This document shows, piece after piece, positions 1 to 10,695 of a DNA stretch of 64,000 nucleotides. The position numbers and the translations under genes are program-made. Source of the DNA: Dyella jiangningensis (GTDB lineage Bacteria > Pseudomonadota > Gammaproteobacteria > Xanthomonadales > Rhodanobacteraceae); the NCBI RefSeq assembly GCF_003264855.1, contig NZ_NFZS01000001.1, forward strand, positions 806,001 through 870,000. Reading direction: 5' to 3'. The first letter of the stretch is position 1, and the number at the start of each line of letters is the position of its first letter. The notes under the pieces are model-generated. The model worked only from the letters and a program-made list of their open reading frames with translations. It had not been told where the DNA came from and did no database searches.

Positions 1-587
1 AGCGCGAAGCGCTTGATCAGCTGCTTGGTGAGGCTGCCGCGCGCGCCTTCGGCCAGCACGGTGACCTTGGCCTTGATGTCGATGCCCTGGGTGTAGCCCG
101 CCTTGTGCGAACCATCCTTCGCCACGCCCATGTCGCCGATGCGCACGCCGGCGACGGAACCGTCGTCGTTGTAGACATTGTCGGCGGCGGCGAAGCCCGG
201 GAACACGTCCACACCCAGCGCTTCGGCCTGCGGCGCCATCCAGGCGCACATGGCGCCGAGGGAGACGATGAAGTTGCCGTGGTTGTTCATGCCTGGCGGC
301 ACCGGCAGCTTGCGTTCGCCGGTCTTGGTGAGCAGCCAGAACTCGTCTTCGGTGGCCGGCACGCAGATCGGCGGTGGGTTGTCGCGCCAGCCGGGCAGCA
401 GTGCGTCCAGCGGCTGCGGTTCGATCACCGCGCCGGAAAGGATCTGGGCGCCGATGGTCGATGCCTTCTCGATCACGCACACGCTCACGTCCGGCTTGAG
501 CTGCTTGAGGCGAATGGCGAAGGAGAGGCCTGCGGGGCCTGCGCCGACGACGACGACGTCGTATTCCATCAATTCGCGGTCGCTCAT
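1..587 (-). CDS. Electron transfer flavoprotein-ubiquinone oxidoreductase, N-terminal part (cut by window edge)
   Basis: Membrane-associated FAD/[4Fe-4S] enzyme that passes electrons from ETF (fed by acyl-CoA dehydrogenases) to ubiquinone. About 195 residues are visible, reading out of the window at base 1, so the Fe-S and ubiquinone domains are not seen. The start ATG at 587 gives MSDRELMEYDVVVVGAG: a dinucleotide-binding GxGxxG near residues 11-20, followed by an ILSGAVIEP stretch typical of ETF-QO. The gene is divergent from the amidase at 756. It fits functionally with fadE elsewhere in the window. Identification is by family recognition; only the 3' end is missing. Confidence 0.9.
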   Translation of the reverse strand, partial: MSDRELMEYDVVVVGAGPAGLSFAIRLKQLKPDVSVCVIEKASTIGAQILSGAVIEPQPLDALLPGWRDNPPPICVPATEDEFWLLTKTGERKLPVPPGMNNHGNFIVSLGAMCAWMAPQAEALGVDVFPGFAAADNVYNDDGSVAGVRIGDMGVAKDGSHKAGYTQGIDIKAKVTVLAEGARGSLTKQLIKRFA

Positions 588-755
588 GGCGTAACTCCAA
601 CTGGCTGGTGCGGCACGATTCCGTTCCCCCACGTATGGAAACGGGCAAACCGGCATTGTCCGGGTTCGGGGCTTGCCGGGCAACGTGGGGCTGAATCTTG
701 CAAACCCTTCATCTCCGGTGGTGATAATCGACCGTGAGACCCAGGGAAGAAGAAC

Positions 756-2153
756 ATGAACCTGCAACCCCCGATCAATGATCTCGACCAGCGCCGGGCG
801 ACGATGTGTCAGCTGTTGCATTGGCTGGCGGTCGATCGGGTGCAGCCGCAGTCGTTGGCCGAGACCTACCTGGAGGCCATCGAGCGCCTCAACCCCGAGC
901 TCAACGCCTATGTCAGCCTGAGCTCGGCCATGCTGCAGGAGCAGGCGCTGGCGGCCCAGCATCGCCGCCGCGACGGCGTGATCGGGCGGCTCGACGGCAT
1001 TCCGATCGCGCTGAAGGACAACTTCGACGTGGCCGGTTGGCCGACCCGGGCCGGCCTGGCCGGTCGTCGGCAGGCGGTCGCCGATGACGCCCATGTGGTG
1101 TCGCGGCTGCGCGCCTCGGGCGCCGTGATCATCGGCAAGACCAATATGGACGAGGGCGCGCTGGGCGCGACCACCGACAATCCGCATTACGGTGCCACCC
1201 ACAATCCGCATCGCCATGGCTATACCGCGGGCGGTTCGTCGGGCGGCGCCGCTGCCGCCGTGGCGGCTGGCCTTGCGGTGGCCGCGGTGGGTTCGGATAG
1301 CCTGGGCTCCATCCGCATCCCCGCGAGCTATTGCGGCGTGTATGCGCTCAAGCCCACGCATGGTGAAATCTCGGCGCGCGGCATGGTGCCTGCGGCGCGG
1401 CGACTCGACACGGTCGGCCTCATCGCGCGCAGCGCCGATGACCTCACCGTGTTGCTGCAGGTCTTGGCCGGCTACGACGCCGACGATCCGCGCTCGCGCC
1501 GCCGTCGCGTGGCCTTGTCGCCGCCGGACTGGGAGCCGGGCCGTTTGCGCGCCGGTTTCCTGCCCGACCTCGCCGCGCTGGGCGTGCATCAGGACGTCAT
1601 TACCGTGTTCGAGGCGGCCTTGGCCAATTGGCCGCGTGAGCTGGGCGAACGTCGCACGGTGGATTTTTCCGATTGGGATTTTGCACGCACGCGTCGCGCC
1701 GGCTTCCTGCTGATGGAGGCGGAGATGCTGGGTACGTTCGCCGCGGATCTGGCCGATACCGAGGCGCGCGTGTCCGAGCACTTCCGCCGGTTGCTTGGCT
1801 ACGCGGCGGGCAAGAGCGCGGCCGACTATGCCTGCGCCGACCGCGTGCTCGACGCGGCCACGCTCAAGATGCGCCGCCTGTTTGCGCAGATCGACGTGCT
1901 GGTGTTGCCCACCACGCCGCAGGGTGCGTTCCCGCTTGATGGTCCCGTGCCCGATTCGCAGGCGGACCTGACCAGCTTCGCCAGTCTGGCCGGTTGCCCC
2001 GCGGTGAATATTCCGATGGGTTACCTGCCCGATGGCATGCCTGTGGGCCTGCAGCTGGTGGGCGCGCGTGGTTCGGACCTGCGCCTGCTCGAGCTTGCCT
2101 CCGTGTTGGCCGCCACCCTGGACGTCGAGCCGGCGTACCCAGCCATCCGTTGA
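756..2153 (+). CDS. Amidase signature family enzyme
   Basis: A 465-residue hydrolase of the amidase signature family (Ser-cisSer-Lys triad), which hydrolyses carboxylic amides. The Lys lies in IALKDNFDVAG near residue 86. The Gly/Ser-rich loop is GGSSGGAAAAVAAGLA. The nucleophile region reads GSDSLGSIRIPAS, where GTDTGGSIRIP is usual, so the nucleophilic Ser is kept while the preceding Gly is Leu. The start ATG has a purine-rich site (AGGGAAG) just upstream. It is followed after 13 bases by the AlkB-like gene and is probably co-transcribed with it. The substrate cannot be deduced. It stands alone with no gatB/gatC partner, so it is not the tRNA amidotransferase subunit GatA. Confidence 0.85.
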   Translation: MNLQPPINDLDQRRATMCQLLHWLAVDRVQPQSLAETYLEAIERLNPELNAYVSLSSAMLQEQALAAQHRRRDGVIGRLDGIPIALKDNFDVAGWPTRAGLAGRRQAVADDAHVVSRLRASGAVIIGKTNMDEGALGATTDNPHYGATHNPHRHGYTAGGSSGGAAAAVAAGLAVAAVGSDSLGSIRIPASYCGVYALKPTHGEISARGMVPAARRLDTVGLIARSADDLTVLLQVLAGYDADDPRSRRRRVALSPPDWEPGRLRAGFLPDLAALGVHQDVITVFEAALANWPRELGERRTVDFSDWDFARTRRAGFLLMEAEMLGTFAADLADTEARVSEHFRRLLGYAAGKSAADYACADRVLDAATLKMRRLFAQIDVLVLPTTPQGAFPLDGPVPDSQADLTSFASLAGCPAVNIPMGYLPDGMPVGLQLVGARGSDLRLLELASVLAATLDVEPAYPAIR

Positions 2154-2166
2154 TGCCGGTGATGGT

Positions 2167-2796
2167 GTGAGCTTGTTCGATCATGCATCGCCCACTGGCT
2201 GGCAGCCTTTGCCGTTGCCAGGCGCCGATCTCGCGTTATGGCCGCACTGGCTGGCGATGGAAGAAGCCGCCACGCTGCTTGCCGACCTGCAGGCCACGGT
2301 GCCGTGGGAAGTCCATCGCATCCGCATCCATGGCCGGGAGGTGGATTCGCCGCGCTTGAGTTGCTGGATCGGCGATCCTGACGCGACCTACGTGTATTCG
2401 CGCACGCGCTTCGTGCCGCGCCCGTGGCTGCCGTCGCTGGCGAATCTGCGAAGCCGCCTGGAGCAGGCGTGCGGTACCCGCTTCAATAGCGTGCTCGCCA
2501 ACCTGTATCGCGACGGACAGGACTCGATGGGGTGGCACAGCGACAACGAGCCCGAGCTGGGCAAACGTCCGGTGATCGCCTCGCTGAGCCTCGGCGCCGA
2601 GCGGCGGTTCCGGCTCAAGCCGAGGCAAGGCGGGACGCGTGGGGACATGCGCGTCATCACGCTCGGTCACGGCAGCCTGCTCCGGATGGCCGGCGACACG
2701 CAGCGGCACTATGTGCACGACTTGCCGAAGACGAACGCCGCCATCGGGCCACGCATCAACCTGACGTTCCGCTGGATCGATCCCTCGCCGCGTTGA
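2167..2796 (+). CDS. alkB: AlkB-family 2-oxoglutarate/Fe(II) dioxygenase (nucleic-acid demethylase)
   Basis: A 209-residue protein of the AlkB family, which oxidatively removes alkyl groups from damaged bases. The Fe(II) ligands are visible as WHSDNE (His-x-Asp, near residue 122) and a distal His in QRHYVHDL. The 2-oxoglutarate-binding Arg lies in the final RINLTFRW motif. The surrounding sequence is closer to the short ALKBH2-like bacterial form than to E. coli AlkB, so the symbol is approximate. The GTG at 2167 was chosen because the open frame upstream overlaps the amidase; starting there leaves a 13-base gap to the amidase stop. Confidence 0.85.
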   Translation: MSLFDHASPTGWQPLPLPGADLALWPHWLAMEEAATLLADLQATVPWEVHRIRIHGREVDSPRLSCWIGDPDATYVYSRTRFVPRPWLPSLANLRSRLEQACGTRFNSVLANLYRDGQDSMGWHSDNEPELGKRPVIASLSLGAERRFRLKPRQGGTRGDMRVITLGHGSLLRMAGDTQRHYVHDLPKTNAAIGPRINLTFRWIDPSPR

Positions 2797-2805
2797 ACGT
2801 CGATG

Positions 2806-3429
2806 TCACTCGGCGGGTGCTGCCGGCGATGCCAGCGATTGCTGCATCGTCCACGCCACCACCTGCGACGCCAGCGCATCGCTGGCCTGACCGAAAGCGG
2901 CGACCACCTGCGGTACGGACGTTCCACCCACGGGCTGCGTGATGTCGAAGCGTCGCGTCGCCACCACGCGCAAGCCGCTGTTCTGCACGAGCCGCGCGTC
3001 GTATCGGATCACCACCACCGGCGCATTGCCCTGGTATTCCGATTGGAAGGCACGCAGGTCGCCGGCCAGCGTGTAGCTCGCGGGCAGTCCATTGTCATCG
3101 CTGCTCACCGATGCCGCGCGGCCATCGTCACGGAAGGCATCGATCAGGCGGTTGCGCAGCAGCGTCGTGGCGGTGTCGCTCCAGCGTGCGCCCTTGTACA
3201 CGCTGACCAGGTCGCCTTGCGGCATCACGGCGATGCGCGAGCTGTCGATCATGCGCTCGGCCTGCGGCGTGTTGATGCGCAGCGACCAGTTCGCCGAAGC
3301 TGCCTGCGCGTGTGGCAGCGGTGTCGCGGGCAGGCGATAGATCTCAGGCGTTTCCGCCTTGGGCAGCACCGAACAGGCGCCCAGCGCAATGAGCGCCATG
3401 CAACTGGAAAGGCGGGCATACAACCTCAT
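2806..3429 (-). CDS. ABC transport auxiliary lipoprotein (PqiC/DUF330-like)
   Basis: A 207-residue lipoprotein. The N-terminus is a short signal peptide with a lipobox LGAC, so the mature protein should start at Cys near residue 19. The remainder resembles the PqiC-type auxiliary component that accompanies MCE transporters in the outer membrane. It is the last gene of a four-gene operon (permease, ATPase, MCE protein, lipoprotein); its ATG overlaps the stop of the MCE gene by four bases. The likely role is outer-membrane docking of the MCE protein bridge that moves lipids across the periplasm. Confidence 0.85.
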   Translation of the reverse strand: MRLYARLSSCMALIALGACSVLPKAETPEIYRLPATPLPHAQAASANWSLRINTPQAERMIDSSRIAVMPQGDLVSVYKGARWSDTATTLLRNRLIDAFRDDGRAASVSSDDNGLPASYTLAGDLRAFQSEYQGNAPVVVIRYDARLVQNSGLRVVATRRFDITQPVGGTSVPQVVAAFGQASDALASQVVAWTMQQSLASPAAPAE

Positions 3430-4364
3430 GGCACGAACTCCTTGCTGCGATCGCGGCCCAACAGGAAGCCGGTGGGGTTGTCGTCGAGCCGGCGCGCGAC
3501 GCCGCGCAACGAACCGGCGGCGTCGCGCAATTCGCGGATGGCGGGCGCCAGTTCGCTGAAGCCCTGCATGCCGCCATTGATCGAGGCGCGATTGTCGTTG
3601 ACCAGGCGGTCGATGTTGGCGGTGACGCGCTCCACCGAGGCGAGCGCATTCCTGGCGCTGTCGAGCGTGGCCTTGCCCTGGTTGTCGACCAGGCCGTTCG
3701 CGGACTGCACGAGCTTCTGCGTTTGCGCCAGGGTGTCGTTGGCCTGCCTGCTGGCCTCGGCGAGTTGCTTGAGCAGCGTGCGGATGTCGTCGCGCTGGTC
3801 GGCGATGGCGCCAGTGGCCTTGTCCAGGTGATCGAGCGTGCGGCCGATGCGGTCCATGTTCTCGGGCGACAGCAGGGTGCTGGCGCGCGCCACCACATCG
3901 TTGATGTTCATCACCAGGTCCTCGCCGTTGGCGAGGATGCGACTGAGCGGCGAAGGATCGGCCACGATCACCGGCAGTTCACCGTTCTTGCTTTCCAGTG
4001 GCGGGCTGCCGGGCGATCCGCCACTGAGCTGGATCACCGCCAGGCCCGTCACGCCCGTCAGCGCGAGCTTGGCGTGGGTGTCCTGACGCACGGGCGTGTC
4101 GCCGCCAAGGCGGATCCACGCCAGCACCTTGCGCGGGTCCTGCTTGTCGAGCTTGAGCTGGGTGACGTCGCCGACCTTGATGCCGTTGTATTGCACGGCG
4201 CTGCCTTGCGAGAGCCCGGTGACGGCTTCGTTGAACACCACCTGGTAATACGAAAACTGGCGGTCCGAACTCGATTTCGCCAGCCACAGGCCGAACAGCA
4301 AGGCGGCCACCACCACGATCATGGTGAACAGGCCGATCAGCACATGATGCGCGCGGGTTTCCAT
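3426..4364 (-). CDS. MCE-domain (MlaD-like) substrate-binding protein
   Basis: A 312-residue periplasmic protein anchored by one N-terminal transmembrane helix (about residues 8-29, VLIGLFTMIVVVAALLFGL). It is followed by one MCE domain (FNEAVTGLSQGSAVQYNGIK, about residues 44-115). A long, likely helical region with many Asn, Asp and Gln residues follows (about 140-300). A single MCE domain with a long helical tail is the architecture of oligomeric tunnel-forming lipid carriers. It sits between the ATPase gene (1-base gap) and the lipoprotein gene (ATGA overlap). The lipid moved is unknown; phospholipids are likely by family. Confidence 0.9.
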   Translation of the reverse strand: METRAHHVLIGLFTMIVVVAALLFGLWLAKSSSDRQFSYYQVVFNEAVTGLSQGSAVQYNGIKVGDVTQLKLDKQDPRKVLAWIRLGGDTPVRQDTHAKLALTGVTGLAVIQLSGGSPGSPPLESKNGELPVIVADPSPLSRILANGEDLVMNINDVVARASTLLSPENMDRIGRTLDHLDKATGAIADQRDDIRTLLKQLAEASRQANDTLAQTQKLVQSANGLVDNQGKATLDSARNALASVERVTANIDRLVNDNRASINGGMQGFSELAPAIRELRDAAGSLRGVARRLDDNPTGFLLGRDRSKEFVP

Positions 4365-4365
4365 A

Positions 4366-5181
4366 TCACTTCACCTCGGGCGATGGTTCGCGCTCATGCG
4401 CTTCTTCCGCAGCGCGGCCGCGCGGGCCGTGGAAATACGATTGCACCCAGGCGTCGTCGGTCTTGGCGACGTCGTCGAGCGGGCCAACCACCAGCACTTT
4501 CTTCTGCGACAGCACGGCCACGCGGTCGCAGATGGTGTAGAGCGTGTCCAGGTCGTGGGTGACGAGGAACACGGTGAGCCCCAGCGCGTTGCGCAGGGTA
4601 AGGATCAGCTGGTCGAACGCCGCGGCGCCGATCGGGTCGAGTCCCGCGGTGGGCTCGTCCAGAAAGAGGATCTCCGGATCAAGCGCGAGCGCACGCGCCA
4701 GCGCCGCACGCTTCACCATGCCGCCCGACAGTTCGGAGGGGTACTTCGTCTCCGTGCCCGCAGGCAGGCCGGCCAGGGCGAGCTTCACGCCGGCGAGCGC
4801 ATGCGCCTCCATTCGCGTGAGACCGGCGTGTTCGATCAGCGGCATCGCCACGTTTTCCACGATGTTGAGCGAGGAGAACAGGGCGCCGTTCTGGAACAGC
4901 ACACCGAAGCGACGCTCCACCTGTGAGCGCTGGTCGGGCGAAAGCCGGAGAAGATCCTGGCCGAACACGTGCACGCTTCCCGAGGTGGGGCGACGCAAGC
5001 CCACGATGCTGCGCAACAGCACCGACTTGCCAGTGCCCGAGCCGCCAACGACGCCGAGGATTTCGCCGCGGCGCACGTCGAGGTCCAGGTGTTCGTGCAC
5101 CGTCTGCGTACCGAAGCGGTTGACCAGGTCGCGTACCTGGATCACGTCGTCCTGCGGCTGCGGTTTGGTCATGGCGTTCAC
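4366..5181 (-). CDS. MlaF-like ABC transporter ATPase
   Basis: A 271-residue cytoplasmic ATPase that powers the MCE lipid transporter. Walker A is GGSGTGKS (near residue 46), the signature motif is LSGGM, Walker B plus D-loop is ILFLDEPTAGLD and the switch is VTHDLD. The start is GTG 5181, which overlaps the stop of the permease gene and has GGAG eight bases upstream; an ATG nine bases downstream is the alternative. The tail after the ATPase fold (HEREPSPEVK) is charged and probably disordered. Confidence 0.92.
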   Translation of the reverse strand: MNAMTKPQPQDDVIQVRDLVNRFGTQTVHEHLDLDVRRGEILGVVGGSGTGKSVLLRSIVGLRRPTSGSVHVFGQDLLRLSPDQRSQVERRFGVLFQNGALFSSLNIVENVAMPLIEHAGLTRMEAHALAGVKLALAGLPAGTETKYPSELSGGMVKRAALARALALDPEILFLDEPTAGLDPIGAAAFDQLILTLRNALGLTVFLVTHDLDTLYTICDRVAVLSQKKVLVVGPLDDVAKTDDAWVQSYFHGPRGRAAEEAHEREPSPEVK

Positions 5182-6323
5182 CAGCCCATCTCCATATAGA
5201 ACAAGGCCGCCAGCGCATCGAGCAGGATCACCACGAAGATCGACTGCACCACCGAGGAGGTGGTGTGTTCACCCACCGACTCGGCGCTGCCGCTGACCTT
5301 GAAACCTTCCAGGCAGCCGATCACCGCAATCAGGAAGGCGAACACCGGCGCCTTCGCCATGCCGACCAGGAAGTGCTGCACGCCGATGTCCGACTTCACC
5401 AGGTTGAGGAACATCACCGGCGGGATATCCAGCACCAGCGCGCACACCAGCCCGCCACCGACAAGGCCGGCGATCATCGCCAGGAAGGTGAGCATGGGCA
5501 GCGAGGCCAGCATGGCGAGTACGCGGGGCAGCACCAGCAGTTCCATCGGGTCCAGGCCCAGTGCGCGGATCGCGTCGATTTCCTCATTCGCCTTCATCGA
5601 GCCGATCTGCGCGGTGAAGGCACTGGCCGTGCGGCCGGCCATCAGGATGGCCGTCAGCAATACGCCGAACTCGCGCAGGAACGAGTAGGCGACCAGGTCC
5701 ACCGTATAGATGGTGGCGCCGAAATCCTTCAGCACCGTGGAGCCGAGGAAGGCCACGACCGCGCCCACCATGAAGGTGAGCAGGGCGACGATGGGCACGG
5801 CATCCAGCCCGATCTCCTCCACGTGCGCCACCAGCGAGGTCACCCGCCAGCGGCGCGGGCGCCACGCGGTGCGCGCGAAGGTTTCGAGGGTGAGGCCGAC
5901 GAAGCCCAGCAGGCGAACCTGCTGGCGATAGACCGTTTCCATCGCCGCGCCGATGCGCGCCAGCAATTCGATGAAGGTGTTTCCGCGCGTGCGCGGCTTC
6001 GGCTCGACATAGTCGGCCATGGCCTTGCCGACCGTCTGCAGCAGGGCACGCTGGGCGGCCGGCAACGTGGGATCGGCATGGGCCAGGTCGCCGAGACGTG
6101 CCGCACCCAGCAGGCCGGCGAGCAGCGAAGCGCCGGCGGTATCCAGCGAGCCCAGGCCGCTCAGGTCGATGGGCGTGGCCGTGTCCAACCGGCTTTTCAG
6201 CGCGGCGGTGTTGCGCTCCAGCGTCGCGTAATGTACCAGCGTCCAGTCACCTGCCACGCGCAGGGAAGGCGGCGAGGTGCTGGCATCGAGTTGTGCGCTT
6301 CCTGTCGCCATCGATGGGTTCAT
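5178..6323 (-). CDS. MlaE-like permease with fused N-terminal STAS domain
   Basis: A 381-residue inner-membrane permease of the MlaE/YrbE family. Residues about 20-110 resemble a STAS domain (IDLSGLGSLDTAGASLLAGL), the role played by the separate MlaB protein in E. coli; residues about 150-381 are the membrane-embedded MlaE core (AGRTASAFTAQIGSMK, EEIDAIRALGLDP). The fusion explains why no separate STAS gene is present. It is the first gene of the operon (order permease, ATPase, MCE, lipoprotein), with four-base overlaps at two of the three junctions. No promoter is evident beyond the 188 bases shared with cysD. Confidence 0.9.
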   Translation of the reverse strand: MNPSMATGSAQLDASTSPPSLRVAGDWTLVHYATLERNTAALKSRLDTATPIDLSGLGSLDTAGASLLAGLLGAARLGDLAHADPTLPAAQRALLQTVGKAMADYVEPKPRTRGNTFIELLARIGAAMETVYRQQVRLLGFVGLTLETFARTAWRPRRWRVTSLVAHVEEIGLDAVPIVALLTFMVGAVVAFLGSTVLKDFGATIYTVDLVAYSFLREFGVLLTAILMAGRTASAFTAQIGSMKANEEIDAIRALGLDPMELLVLPRVLAMLASLPMLTFLAMIAGLVGGGLVCALVLDIPPVMFLNLVKSDIGVQHFLVGMAKAPVFAFLIAVIGCLEGFKVSGSAESVGEHTTSSVVQSIFVVILLDALAALFYMEMGW

Positions 6324-6467
6324 GGGGCCGATGGTAGTGGAGTCTTGCGCAGGTCAGGTGACGAAACGACGGGATGGTTAACGCCGAGGACCCTGAAGCG
6401 TTTCCTCACAGGTAGCGACGCGGCTTCCTGTCCCGCTGGCCGTTTTCAGCTAGATTTAATGGAATCG

Positions 6468-6484
6468 GCACCCATCCTGGGTGC
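6468..6484 (+). promoter_or_regulatory. Stem-loop in the cysD leader
   Basis: A perfect 7-base stem (GCACCCA / TGGGTGC) with a 3-base loop, followed by TTT, ends 27 bases before the cysD ATG. The upstream sequence contains TAGATTTAAT (6451-6460), a plausible -10 region, so the hairpin would be near the 5' end of the transcript. It could influence translation or stability. No known riboswitch consensus was recognised. Confidence 0.35.
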
Positions 6485-6511
6485 TTTGCGGTCATTGATA
6501 GAAGAACACAC

Positions 6512-7414
6512 ATGTCCTTCCTGTCCCACCTGGACGCACTCGAAGCCGAGAGCATCCATATCTTCCGCGAGACGGCGGCCGCGTTCGGGCGCCCGGTGAT
6601 GCTCTATTCCATCGGCAAGGATTCCTCGGTCCTGCTGCACCTGCTGCGCAAGGCCTTTTATCCGGCGCGCCCGCCGATGCCGCTGCTGCACGTGGATACG
6701 ACCTGGAAGTTCCGCGAGATGATCGCCTTCCGCGACCAGGTGGCGGCCGAAGGAGACGTCGAGGTCCTGGTGCATATCAATGAGGAAGGCTTGCGCCAAG
6801 GCATCTCGCCGCTGACCCACGGCTCGGCCGTGCATACCGACGTGATGAAGACGGCGGGCCTTAAGCAGGCGCTGGACAAGTACGGCTTCGATGCGGCCAT
6901 CGGCGGCGCCCGTCGTGACGAGGAAAAGTCGCGCGCCAAGGAGCGCGTGTTCTCCTTCCGCAACGCGCAGCATCGCTGGGACCCCAAGCACCAGCGCCCG
7001 GAGCTGTGGCACACCTACAACACGCAGATCCACCAGGGCGAGAGCGTGCGCGTGTTCCCGCTGTCCAACTGGACCGAGATGGACGTGTGGCAGTACATCC
7101 GGCGCGAGGCCATCCCGGTGGTGCCGCTGTACTTCGCCAAGCCGCGTCCGGTGGTGGAGCGGGACGGTGCGCTGATCATGGTCGACGACGATCGCTTCAC
7201 CCTGCGCGAGGGCGAGGCGGTGCAGATGCGCGAGGTGCGCTTCCGCACGCTGGGCTGCTATCCGTTGACCGGCGCGGTGGAGTCCTCGGCCGATACCCTG
7301 GACAAGATCATCGACGAGATGGCGGCATCGCGCAGCTCCGAGCGCCAGGGCCGCATGATCGACCATGACGGCAGCGCCTCCATGGAGCGCAAGAAACAGG
7401 AGGGCTACTTCTGA
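6512..7414 (+). CDS. cysD: Sulfate adenylyltransferase subunit 2 (CysD)
   Basis: A 300-residue small catalytic subunit of ATP sulfurylase, which makes adenosine 5'-phosphosulfate from sulfate and ATP in assimilatory sulfate reduction. The PP-loop-type ATP site is [13 protein letters not shown] (near residue 32); the conserved [19 protein letters not shown] stretch lies near residues 130-150. The length is normal for the family. Its TGA overlaps the ATG of cysNC by one base, implying translational coupling of the two subunits. The CysB-regulated reductase genes (cysH, cysI, cysJ) are not in the window. Confidence 0.97.
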   Translation: MSFLSHLDALEAESIHIFRETAAAFGRPVMLYSIGKDSSVLLHLLRKAFYPARPPMPLLHVDTTWKFREMIAFRDQVAAEGDVEVLVHINEEGLRQGISPLTHGSAVHTDVMKTAGLKQALDKYGFDAAIGGARRDEEKSRAKERVFSFRNAQHRWDPKHQRPELWHTYNTQIHQGESVRVFPLSNWTEMDVWQYIRREAIPVVPLYFAKPRPVVERDGALIMVDDDRFTLREGEAVQMREVRFRTLGCYPLTGAVESSADTLDKIIDEMAASRSSERQGRMIDHDGSASMERKKQEGYF

Positions 7415-9303
7415 TGGCGACCCTGGACATCACACCCACCTCGCAAGCTTCCACCCAGCTGCTGCGTTTCATTACCTGCGGCAGCGTCGATGACGGCAAG
7501 AGCACCCTGCTGGGGCGCCTGCTGTACGACACCGGCATGGTGCCGGACGACCAGCTCGCCGCGCTGGCGCGCGACAGCCGCAAGCTGCATGCGGACACGC
7601 CCGATGCGCTGGATTTCTCCCTGCTCACCGACGGCCTCGACGCCGAGCGCCAGCAGGGCATCACCATCGACGTGGCCTACCGCTATTTCCATAGTGCGCG
7701 GCGCAGCTTCATCGTGGCCGACTGCCCTGGGCACGAGCAGTACACCCGCAACATGGCCACCGGCGCCTCCAACGCCGGGCTTGCCGTGGTGCTCATCGAT
7801 GCGCGCAAGGGCGTGCTGCCGCAGACACGCCGGCATACCTATATCTGCGCGCTGATGGGCATCCGCCAGGTCGTGGTCGCGGTGAACAAGATGGATCTGG
7901 TGGATTGGCGCGAGGACATCTACGCCGCCATCGCCCACGAGTACCGCGAGCTTGCCGCCCAGTTGGGCATCGCCCAGGTCCATTGCCTGCCCGCGGTGGC
8001 GCCCAGTGGCGACAACGTCGGGCGCCGCTCCGATCGCATGGGATGGTACGAGGGCCCCTGCCTGCTCGAACTGCTGGAGTCGGCCGATACCGCTCCCGCG
8101 CAAGGCACCGAGTTCCGCATGCCGGTGCAGTGGGTGAACCGCCCCGATGCTTCCTTCCGCGGCTACGCCGGCACTGTCTGTGGCGGCCGCGTCGCAGTCG
8201 GCGATGAGGTCGTGGTACAGCCGGCCATGCGCCGCGCGCGCATCGAGCGGATCGTGACCGCCGATGGTGATCTCCCGCATGCGTCCGAGGGTCAAGCGGT
8301 GACGCTGACGCTGGACCGTGAAATCGACGTGAGTCGCGGCGATGTCATCGCCGACGCCGCGCGCCCGGCACCCGTCGCCGACCAGTTCGCCGCGCACGTG
8401 CTGTGGATGGGCGATGAGCCCTTGCTGCCCAACCGCGCCTACTGGCTGAAGATCGGCACGCGCACGGTCAATGCGCGCGTCACCACCATCAAGCACAAGG
8501 TCGACGTCAACACGCAGGCCGAACTGGCCGCTCGCCGGCTGGAGCTCAACGAGGTCGGCTACTGCAATATCGACCTCGACCATGCCATCGCCTTCGAGTC
8601 CTACGCGGACAACCGCACGCTCGGCGGCTTCGTGCTGATCGACCGCCAGACCAACGCCACCGTCGGCTGCGGCATGCTGGACTTTGCCCTGCGCCGCGCC
8701 GCCAACGTGCACTGGCAGCACACCGACCTGGACAAGCAGGCCCGCAGCCTGAGCAAGGGCCAGCAGGCACGCTGCCTGTGGTTCACCGGCCTGTCGGGCG
8801 CGGGCAAGTCCACCATCGCCAACCTGGTCGAGCGCAGGCTGCACGCGCTGGGCTATCACACCTACATGCTGGACGGTGACAACCTGCGCCATGGCCTGAA
8901 CAAGGACCTGGGTTTCACCCCCGAGGCACGTGTCGAGAACGTGCGTCGCGTGGCCGAGGTGGCGCACCTGATGGTCGATGCCGGCCTGGTCGTGCTCGTC
9001 TGCGTGATCTCGCCTTTCCAGAGCGAGCGGCGTTTCGCGCGCGGCCGGTTCGACGAAGGCGAGTTCATCGAGGTGTTCGTCGACACCACGCTGGAGGAAT
9101 GCGAGCGGCGTGACCCCAAGGGGCTCTATCGCAAGGCGCGCGCCGGCGAGATCCTCAACTTCACCGGCATCGACTCTCCCTACGAGGCGCCGGAACAGGC
9201 CGAGCTGCACCTGCGTACCAGCGGATTGCGACCGGAGCAGCTGGCGGAGCAGGTGGTGGAGCAGTTGCTCCATGGCATGGGCGAAGACCGCCCGCACGCA
9301 TAA
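7414..9303 (+). CDS. cysNC: Bifunctional sulfate adenylyltransferase subunit 1 / APS kinase (CysNC)
   Basis: A 629-residue fusion of the GTPase subunit CysN and APS kinase CysC. The CysN part shows G1 [10 protein letters not shown] (near residue 24), G3 DCPGHEQ and G4 NKMD, followed by beta-barrel domains (about 230-430). The CysC part begins around residue 445 with P-loop GLSGAGKST and contains the kinase motif [15 protein letters not shown]. The enzyme uses GTP hydrolysis to drive APS formation with CysD and then phosphorylates APS to PAPS. The fusion is common in xanthomonads and some rhizobia. Translation is coupled to cysD by a TGATG junction. Confidence 0.97.
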   Translation: MATLDITPTSQASTQLLRFITCGSVDDGKSTLLGRLLYDTGMVPDDQLAALARDSRKLHADTPDALDFSLLTDGLDAERQQGITIDVAYRYFHSARRSFIVADCPGHEQYTRNMATGASNAGLAVVLIDARKGVLPQTRRHTYICALMGIRQVVVAVNKMDLVDWREDIYAAIAHEYRELAAQLGIAQVHCLPAVAPSGDNVGRRSDRMGWYEGPCLLELLESADTAPAQGTEFRMPVQWVNRPDASFRGYAGTVCGGRVAVGDEVVVQPAMRRARIERIVTADGDLPHASEGQAVTLTLDREIDVSRGDVIADAARPAPVADQFAAHVLWMGDEPLLPNRAYWLKIGTRTVNARVTTIKHKVDVNTQAELAARRLELNEVGYCNIDLDHAIAFESYADNRTLGGFVLIDRQTNATVGCGMLDFALRRAANVHWQHTDLDKQARSLSKGQQARCLWFTGLSGAGKSTIANLVERRLHALGYHTYMLDGDNLRHGLNKDLGFTPEARVENVRRVAEVAHLMVDAGLVVLVCVISPFQSERRFARGRFDEGEFIEVFVDTTLEECERRDPKGLYRKARAGEILNFTGIDSPYEAPEQAELHLRTSGLRPEQLAEQVVEQLLHGMGEDRPHA

Positions 9304-9318
9304 GCAATACCGCACGCT

Positions 9319-9344
9319 GTCGCTCCGGCGCAGACCGGAACGAC
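9319..9344. repeat. Extragenic palindrome, family B (copy 1)
   Basis: An imperfect inverted repeat with arms GTCGcTCCGG and CCGGAaCGAC, 15 bases downstream of the cysNC stop. It is the same pattern as the copies at 21579, 41698 and 52356 (GTC-N2-CCGG ... CCGG-N2-GAC). It may double as a 3'-end stabiliser for cysDNC mRNA; there is no T-tract. Confidence 0.5.
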
Positions 9345-9435
9345 GGCCGGGTGGGTTCCTTGCCGCAACGACGCGCATGCTGCGCTGCACGAGTTCGCGA
9401 TACGCCCGCGCACGGCGCGTCGCACCGCACTCGGC

Positions 9436-9465
9436 TTGGAATGTATCCACGCCCCCGGCGATAAT
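9436..9465 (+). promoter_or_regulatory. Putative sigma-70 promoter of gcvT
   Basis: TTGGAA (9436-9441), 18-base spacer, GATAAT (9460-9465), giving a predicted start near 9472 and a leader of about 20 bases. There is no room for a glycine riboswitch and none was seen. Confidence 0.55.
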
Positions 9466-9491
9466 GTCGCTTTCCCCAGAGCTCGACTGCG

Positions 9492-10592
<1,101 letters not shown>

Positions 10593-10626
10593 CCTCGCCT
10601 TATTCCATGGCGACATGCATCCCATG

Positions 10627-10653
10627 TTGCCCAACGGGTGAAGCGGCTAGAAT
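10627..10653 (+). promoter_or_regulatory. Possible promoter of gcvH
   Basis: A good -10 (TAGAAT, 10648-10653) with a weak, closely spaced TTGCCC (15-base spacer) in the 103-base gap between gcvT and gcvH. It suggests that gcvH may be transcribed separately as well as by read-through. The short spacer makes this tentative. Confidence 0.35.
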
Positions 10654-10695
10654 TGCCGCTCCACCATCACCCGACATCAACGACTGGATCCGATC

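Noticed and set aside
6468-6484. Terminator in the cysD leader
   Set aside because: The hairpin is short and followed by only three T, so it was kept as an unspecified leader hairpin.
7405-9450. A 681-codon minus-strand frame over cysNC
   Set aside because: Same reason: it mirrors a gene with intact GTPase and kinase motifs.
9304-9491. Glycine riboswitch before gcvT
   Set aside because: The 188-base gap has no tandem glycine-aptamer consensus, and a promoter (9436-9465) sits 26 bases before the start codon, leaving no room.
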